Positions 56,241 to 61,353 of a DNA stretch of 61,353 nt are shown in pieces. Each line of letters opens with the position of its first letter. Within the stretch, counting starts at the first letter, position 1. Where the stretch lies: NCBI GenBank assembly GCA_016209605.1, contig JACQVS010000051.1:1-61353 (forward strand), in the 5' to 3' direction. Below the pieces are notes generated by a model. That model was not told the DNA's origin. It ran no database searches and saw nothing but the letters and a program-made list of their open reading frames with translations. The position numbers were made by a program, and so were the translations under genes. The DNA comes from Planctomycetota bacterium (lineage in GTDB: Bacteria; Planctomycetota; UBA8108; JACQVS01).

Positions 56241-59200
56241 ATGCGTTCCGCCAGAAGCTCTCTCCTAAGAGGAGATCCAGACCTCGACCTCGAAGCGCCG
56301 CCGCCCCCCCATCTGGGGCGCTTCCAGCCGGCGGCTTTTCTGGGAAGAGGGAGCTTTGGCGCGGTGTGGCTGGTGACCGATCCCCTGCGGCCGGGAAAGG
56401 AGCTGGCGATCAAGGTGCTCCACCCCGCGGCCGGCCGTCGCGGCAGCCCGGCCGCCCCTTCCGGGGAAGCGGCCGCCGCGCTGGTGAAGGAGTTCCGTTT
56501 CGGGCTGGCGGTCCGGCATCCGGCGCTGGTGGAGGTCCTCGAGGCGGGGATTCTGGAAGCGAAGGATCCGGCCCAGCCGCCCCGGCCTTATCTCATCTCG
56601 GAGTTCGTTCCGGGGAGGCCGCTCCGGCCGCCGGTCGAGGCCGCCGATCTCGTGCCCATGGCCCAGGACCTGCTCTCCGCTCTCGACGCCGTTCATGCCG
56701 CTGGCTGGCGGCACGGCGATCTCAAGCCGGAGAACCTCCTCTTCTCGATTCCCGAGCCCGGCGCGCGCCCGGAAGTGCGGCTCCTCGATTTCGGCCTGGC
56801 GGCGGAGCTGGAAAAAATCTCCGAGCGCCCCGCCAGCGCGGGGACGCCGCTTTATTTTTCTCCCGAGATGCTCAAGGGGGGACGGCCGGACCAGCGCTCC
56901 GACCTCTATGCCCTGGGGGTGGTGCTTTACGAGTGCCTCCGGGGTTCGATGGCTGGGAGCTTGAGCGAGCATCTCCTCGAGACCCGCAAGGGGCTGTTCT
57001 TTCAAAAAGTCCTGAAGGCGGATCTGCCCGAGCCGCTCGGCCGCCTGGTGCGCCGGCTGCTCGAGCCGGATACGGAGGCGCGCCTGGAGTCCGGGAGAGA
57101 AGGCCTCGCGATCCTCGAGGGAGCGGCGCCGGCGGAAACCTCCGCTCCCCTCGTCCCTCCCTTCGAGTCGCCGCGGACCATCGGCCGTGCCGGCTTTTTC
57201 GAGGCTATGGACGAGGCCCTGGCCGGCGTGAAAGCGCGGCGGCCGCGGCCGGCCTTGATCTCGGTCGAAGGGGGGCGCGGCCTGGGAAAAACCCGCGTCC
57301 TCCAGGAGGCCCAGGCCGCGGCCTTCGCGGCCGGCGTTCGAGCCCTCACCTGGACACAGGCGAAAAGCCTGGCCCTCCCGGAAGTTCCTGGATCGGCCCC
57401 AGCGGGGAGCGCGGGCCCCCTGGAGCCGGGAGAGCTGGCGGAGCGCCGGAGCGATGCCTTCGACCGGAAGGCGGCCGCCATCCTTCAAGGTCTGCTCCGA
57501 GAGCCGGCGCTCCTCGCGGTCGATGATCTAGATCGGCTTCTCGATGAGGATGAGCGGCTGCTCCGCTCGTTGATTGAAAAGCTGCGCACCCTCCGAGACT
57601 CCTCCTCCCGCCGGCGCCCGCCCGGGCATTTTCCGGCGGTGGTGGTGTCCTGGGCCGCCCTTCCGGAAGTCAAACAGGCATCGGCCTGGTCCAGAATCCT
57701 CGAGCTGCCGTGGGCCAGCCGCTGCGCGCTCCGGCCGTGGAGCGAGGAGGAGACGGCCGCATTTCTCGAGCAGGCGCTCCGCCCGCGCCACGAGCTCGAG
57801 CCGCTCCTCGCTGCGCTCCACCGCCAGGCGGAAGGCGTCCCCGGCCGCCTGCGCTCGATCTTGCGGGAACTGGGCCGCGCCGGCGAGCTGCGCTTCGAGC
57901 GGGGGGGCTGGCGGTGCGCCCGAGCGCCCGATGCCGATCCCGTCCCCGTTCCCGGAGAGCGGGAGCTGTGGCTGGAGGAGTGGCGGCAGGCGAGCGAGGC
58001 GGCTCGCGAGGCCGCGGGGATGGCGGCGCTCCTTTCCGAGGGCGGAGGAAAAATCGCCGCCGAGCACCTGGCGGCGATCCTGGAGCGGCCGCGGGCTGCC
58101 GTGGAGGAGCGGCTGAGGGAGCTGGAGCGCCGCGATCTGCTCCGGTTCGGCCTCGAGGGCTCGGGAAGCGAGGGCGAGATGCTGGCGGTCGACCGCCGGC
58201 GGCGGGCCTGGATCCTGAGATCGGCGGGCGCGCCGGCGCGGAAACGCTGGCGGCTGGCCGCCGCCCGCAGCTCCCTGCCACTCGGAGAAGTCCTCTGCCA
58301 GGAGCTGCGGGCGGGAGAGCCGTCCTGGGAGCGGGTCCTCGAAGCGAGCGCGGCCCCAGGCCGTCTCTCCGAGCACCTCCTCGGCTACTACTCGCGGTGC
58401 TCCCGATTTCCCGCCGCCGGCCGCGCCGCCGCGGCGCTGCGCCTGGGCGAGATGCTGCACCAGGAGGGTCGGGGGAGGCGCGGCGAGCGCTCCCTCAAGC
58501 TGGCCGCCGCCCTCGACCCGGATGGCCCCGGCCGCTCCCGGGCCGAAACGCTGCTTGGCGAGCTGGCCCTGGCCCGGAGGGACCCCGAGGCGGCGGCCGG
58601 CCATTTTAACCGGGCTCGGGAGGCGGGCGGCATGACCCCCGAGATCCGCCGCCGTTGGCACTTTGGCCTCGCCGTCGCCGAGGCGCAGAGGAATCGCGCC
58701 GAGCCGGCGCTGGAGCTGGCTCGGGGGGCGAAGGGGGAGTTTCCGGAGGCGCCGGAGCTGATCATGCTCTCGGCGAACCTCGCCCTGGCGCTGGGGGGGG
58801 CCGAGGAGGCCGAGAGCGATTTCCTCCAGGCCATCCGGCTCTCCGATGCGCCGGGGAGCGAGCGCTTGAAGGCGGCGGCGCAGACGAATTACGGCCGCCT
58901 GCTGGCGAGGGAGTCGCGGTATCAAGAGGCCGCCGCCCTGCATCGCCAGGCGGCGGAGAATTTCGAGAAGGCCGGCTCGCGCTCCGGCGCGGCTCGCGCC
59001 CTCCTCAACCTGGGAACCGCGCTGCGGCGGCTCGGCGACTTCGAGGGCTCGGCTCAAGCGGCCGAGCGCAGCCGCTCCATCGCCCGGGAGCTGGGGGATG
59101 ACCTCGGCGCGGCCTTCGCCGAGGCCAACCTCGGGATCCTGGCGCGGGAGCTGGGGCTCCTCGGAACGGCGGCGCGCCATCTTCAGGCCGCCCGGGAAGG

Positions 59201-61353
59201 CAGCGGCCTCGCCGGGGAAGGAGCCGCGGCCCCCTTGAGCGAGACGCCTCTCTTCCTCGAGAACCAGGCCTTGATCGCTGCCGAGTGCGGCCGCCTGGAG
59301 GAGGCCCGGCGGATCCATTTGAGGCTGGCTGAGCGGTACGGAGGAAAACCTCACCCCCTGTCGCCGGAGGAGTTCCTGCTCCACCTCCGCTTGCTCGTCG
59401 GCGGCTCCTTGAAGGCCGGCGAGGTTTTCGAAGTGTGCTACCGGAAGAAGGCCATGGAGAATCCGGATGCGCCGGCCCTTTCCGAGCTGGCGCGCCTCGA
59501 GGCCTTGCATCCGGAGCTCTGCCGGGAGGGGAAGATGCAGGCGCTTTTAAAGTGGGGGAGGGAGGAGCTCGAGCGCCTGGCGGGGGGATCGGAGCGGGCC
59601 AGGTTCTACCAGCAGCTCGCCGAGCTGGAATGCGCTCGCGATCCCCAGAGGGCGCGGGCTGCCCGGGAGCACCTCGAGCCGCGGGCCGCCACGTTTCCGG
59701 AGCGCCTGGCCCGCTGCCGCGCCCTGGCGGCGCTCGCGAAGTCCGAGGCGAACGGAGAAAAGAGAGTCTTCTCCGGCCTGCTCCGCAAGACCATCGATGA
59801 AATCCTCTTCGATCTCGATCCGGAGGTCCGCCCGTCATTCCTGGCGCGGCGGGACGTTCAAGAAGCCCTGCAATGGACCTTGACCATGGAAAGCAAAGAA
59901 CCCAGCACCGCAAAAGTCGCCGCCGCCCTTCGCGAAGTTTTCCGGTTGAACCGGGAAATCCTCGACGAGGAGGATCTCGACAAGCTCTTCCGGCGCATCG
60001 TCGATGCCGCCATCCAGCTCACCGGCGCGGAGCGCGGCTTCCTGGCGCTGCGGCGGGAGGGGCGCCTGGCGTACCTCGCGGCGCGCGCCGCCGGCCGGGA
60101 CCTCGCCGACCCCGAAAGCCAGATCAGCCGGACCGTCCTCGAGCGGACCATCGCCGGCGGCGTGCCCTGCCTCGCCACCGACGCGCGGGAGGACATGAAG
60201 CTGCGCTCCATCGCCAGCGTCGAGGAGCTGGGGCTGCGGTCGGTGATTTGCGTGCCGCTGCGCCGCAAGAACCGCGTCCTCGGCGCCCTTTACCTCGACA
60301 ACCCCTTCGAGCGGAGCGTTTTCGAGCCCGGCGACCTCGAGCTGGTCGAGAGCTTCTGCGGGCAGGCCATCCTCGCCTGGACCGCCGCGGAGAAGCGGCA
60401 GGAGATCAAGGATCTCTTGCGCCGGCTGCGCGAGTCGAACCGCCAGCTCCACGGCGAGCTGAGCCTGTCGCGGCGCGACGCCCGGCGGCGGTCGCGCCGG
60501 GAGGAGAAAGTCTACTGCGGCATCGCCGGCGACAGTGCCGCCATGCGCCGGGTCTTCGAGCTGATCGAGGTGGTGGCGCCGGCCGATATCCCCGTGCTGA
60601 TCACCGGCGAAAGCGGCACCGGCAAGGAGCTGGTGGCGCGGGCCATCTTCCAGCAGTCGCGGCGGAACGGCCGGCCTTTCGTGGCGGAAAACTGCGGCGC
60701 CGTGCCGGCCGGGCTGCTCGAGAGCGCGCTCTTCGGCCACGTCAAGGGGGCCTTCACCGGGGCCGACCGCGACCAGCCCGGCCTCTTCGAGATGGCGAGC
60801 GGCGGCACCTTGTTCCTCGATGAGATCGCCGAGCTGCCCCTCGAGCTCCAGAACCGCCTCCTGCGCGTCCTGCAGGAGGGGGAGGTGCGGCCGGTGGGGG
60901 GCCGCAAGGTGCTGAAGGTCGATGTCCGCATCATCGCGGCCACCAACCACGCGGTGCGCGACGAGGTGGCGCAGGGGAAGTTCCGCGAGGACCTGTACTA
61001 CCGCCTGCAGGGGGCGGAGATCCACCTGCCGCCGCTGCGCGAGCGGGCCGAGGATATCCCCCTCCTGGCCGAGCGTTTCCTGGACCGGATCAACGCCAAG
61101 GAGCAGAAGGCCAGGCGCCTGGCCCCGGAAACCATGGAGCGGCTGATGCGCTATCCGTGGCCGGGGAACGTCAGGGAGCTGGAGAACGAGATCCGCCGGC
61201 TGGCGCTGCTCTCGCGCACGGAAGCCATCGGGCCGGAGTGCCTCTCGGCGGCGATCCGCGAGGGGGCGGCGATGCGCCCGCCGCGCGGCCTCGGCCCCGG
61301 CTCCGAGGTTCGGCCCCTCCTCGAGGTCGAGCGCCAGGCCATCCTCCACGCCC
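56241..61353 (+). CDS. Ser/Thr kinase-NTPase-TPR-GAF-sigma54 activator fusion (runs off right edge)
   Basis: One reading frame stays open from ATG 56241 to the end of the window, over 1,700 codons. The kinase domain has FLGRGSFGAVWLV, Lys58 (LAIKVL), HGD160LKPENLL (Gly replaces the usual Arg of HRD) and D183FG. A P-loop NTPase follows (GGRGLGKTR near 343-351, later LLAVDDLDRLL). Helical TPR-like repeats span about 800-1,150. A GAF domain lies near 1,240-1,395 (GAERGFLALRRE). A sigma-54 AAA+ domain starts near 1,425, with GESGTGKE at 1,456 and GAFTGA at about 1,502. The Fis-type DNA-binding end is beyond the window. The GC-rich coding strand produces large antisense frames that are not genes. 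The protein would link a phosphorylation input and an NTPase/TPR sensor to sigma-54 transcription. Confidence 0.88.
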   Translation, partial: MRSARSSLLRGDPDLDLEAPPPPHLGRFQPAAFLGRGSFGAVWLVTDPLRPGKELAIKVLHPAAGRRGSPAAPSGEAAAALVKEFRFGLAVRHPALVEVLEAGILEAKDPAQPPRPYLISEFVPGRPLRPPVEAADLVPMAQDLLSALDAVHAAGWRHGDLKPENLLFSIPEPGARPEVRLLDFGLAAELEKISERPASAGTPLYFSPEMLKGGRPDQRSDLYALGVVLYECLRGSMAGSLSEHLLETRKGLFFQKVLKADLPEPLGRLVRRLLEPDTEARLESGREGLAILEGAAPAETSAPLVPPFESPRTIGRAGFFEAMDEALAGVKARRPRPALISVEGGRGLGKTRVLQEAQAAAFAAGVRALTWTQAKSLALPEVPGSAPAGSAGPLEPGELAERRSDAFDRKAAAILQGLLREPALLAVDDLDRLLDEDERLLRSLIEKLRTLRDSSSRRRPPGHFPAVVVSWAALPEVKQASAWSRILELPWASRCALRPWSEEETAAFLEQALRPRHELEPLLAALHRQAEGVPGRLRSILRELGRAGELRFERGGWRCARAPDADPVPVPGERELWLEEWRQASEAAREAAGMAALLSEGGGKIAAEHLAAILERPRAAVEERLRELERRDLLRFGLEGSGSEGEMLAVDRRRRAWILRSAGAPARKRWRLAAARSSLPLGEVLCQELRAGEPSWERVLEASAAPGRLSEHLLGYYSRCSRFPAAGRAAAALRLGEMLHQEGRGRRGERSLKLAAALDPDGPGRSRAETLLGELALARRDPEAAAGHFNRAREAGGMTPEIRRRWHFGLAVAEAQRNRAEPALELARGAKGEFPEAPELIMLSANLALALGGAEEAESDFLQAIRLSDAPGSERLKAAAQTNYGRLLARESRYQEAAALHRQAAENFEKAGSRSGAARALLNLGTALRRLGDFEGSAQAAERSRSIARELGDDLGAAFAEANLGILARELGLLGTAARHLQAAREGSGLAGEGAAAPLSETPLFLENQALIAAECGRLEEARRIHLRLAERYGGKPHPLSPEEFLLHLRLLVGGSLKAGEVFEVCYRKKAMENPDAPALSELARLEALHPELCREGKMQALLKWGREELERLAGGSERARFYQQLAELECARDPQRARAAREHLEPRAATFPERLARCRALAALAKSEANGEKRVFSGLLRKTIDEILFDLDPEVRPSFLARRDVQEALQWTLTMESKEPSTAKVAAALREVFRLNREILDEEDLDKLFRRIVDAAIQLTGAERGFLALRREGRLAYLAARAAGRDLADPESQISRTVLERTIAGGVPCLATDAREDMKLRSIASVEELGLRSVICVPLRRKNRVLGALYLDNPFERSVFEPGDLELVESFCGQAILAWTAAEKRQEIKDLLRRLRESNRQLHGELSLSRRDARRRSRREEKVYCGIAGDSAAMRRVFELIEVVAPADIPVLITGESGTGKELVARAIFQQSRRNGRPFVAENCGAVPAGLLESALFGHVKGAFTGADRDQPGLFEMASGGTLFLDEIAELPLELQNRLLRVLQEGEVRPVGGRKVLKVDVRIIAATNHAVRDEVAQGKFREDLYYRLQGAEIHLPPLRERAEDIPLLAERFLDRINAKEQKARRLAPETMERLMRYPWPGNVRELENEIRRLALLSRTEAIGPECLSAAIREGAAMRPPRGLGPGSEVRPLLEVERQAILHA

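Noticed and set aside
56265..61349. Long minus-strand frames over the kinase/sigma-54 gene (56265-57488, 57528-59510, 59835-61349) and several plus-strand frames in other phases
   Set aside because: They arise from the high GC content. They have Arg/Pro/Gly/Leu-rich composition with no motifs, while the plus-strand frame from 56241 has every kinase, GAF and sigma-54 signature in order.
1..61353. CRISPR array or tRNA/rRNA genes
   Set aside because: No regularly spaced repeats with unique spacers were seen, and no cloverleaf with the conserved GTTCRA loop and acceptor pairing was found by eye.

Overview
The window looks like a chromosomal segment of an uncultured, GC-rich bacterium. The right third points towards Planctomycetota or a similar phylum with large genomes. 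It has a giant secreted beta-helix protein ending in a dockerin-like GDANEDGDVDITDA repeat, a DUF3160 protein, an ECF-sigma/Ser-Thr-kinase pair, and a kinase fused to a sigma-54 activator. This placement rests on gene content only; no rRNA or tRNA was seen.

Layout. (1) 0.7-14.5 kb is a defence island. It holds a type I restriction-modification operon (HTH regulator, HsdM, a RecD-like helicase with a nuclease-like tail, HsdS, and HsdR carrying a LexA/S24-type peptidase domain). These are followed by an ART-like/small-protein gene pair and a HEPN-like gene. (2) 14.6-19.7 kb, minus strand, is a five-gene, translationally coupled operon: XRE regulator, Cas4-like nuclease, long prokaryotic Argonaute with an apparently intact DEDD tetrad, a small helical protein and an HExxH protein. 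A candidate small RNA with its own promoter and terminator is divergent from it. (3) 20.1-25.0 kb is recombinase-rich: a XerC/D-like integrase with two tiny downstream genes, then a unit of two tyrosine recombinases, a small basic protein and a Cys-rich protein. (4) 25-42 kb is an accessory array of small orphan genes. It also holds an ABC transporter/hot-dog/deaminase operon, a frameshifted peptidase-like/ParB-like gene, and a large polymorphic-toxin-like gene with a putative immunity gene. (5) 42.3-61.4 kb is GC-rich and chromosome-like. It holds truncated kinase, sigma and DUF3160 genes at rearrangement junctions, the giant beta-helix gene with one in-frame amber codon, two toxin-antitoxin modules, degraded genes, a DUF5666 lipoprotein, and a >1,700-residue kinase-NTPase-TPR-GAF-sigma54 protein running off the right edge.

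Between 21.3 and 42.3 kb two families of degenerate palindromes recur in the spaces between genes. P1 is GTGAAACAYGTGTTTCAC. P2 is a 24-bp palindrome built on GGTACC arms around AAGACGTCTT. They bracket single genes or operons and co-occur in the same order in two places. The most leftward copy lies just upstream of the integrase gene. They look like boundaries of a gene-cassette-like array or dispersed regulatory palindromes, and I do not recognise them.

The observations most worth following are the coupled Argonaute operon with its two uncharacterised partners and divergent small RNA, the HsdR-S24 fusion, the P1/P2 palindromes, and the transglutaminase-like/toxin architecture. All functional calls come from reading motifs; no homology search was run.
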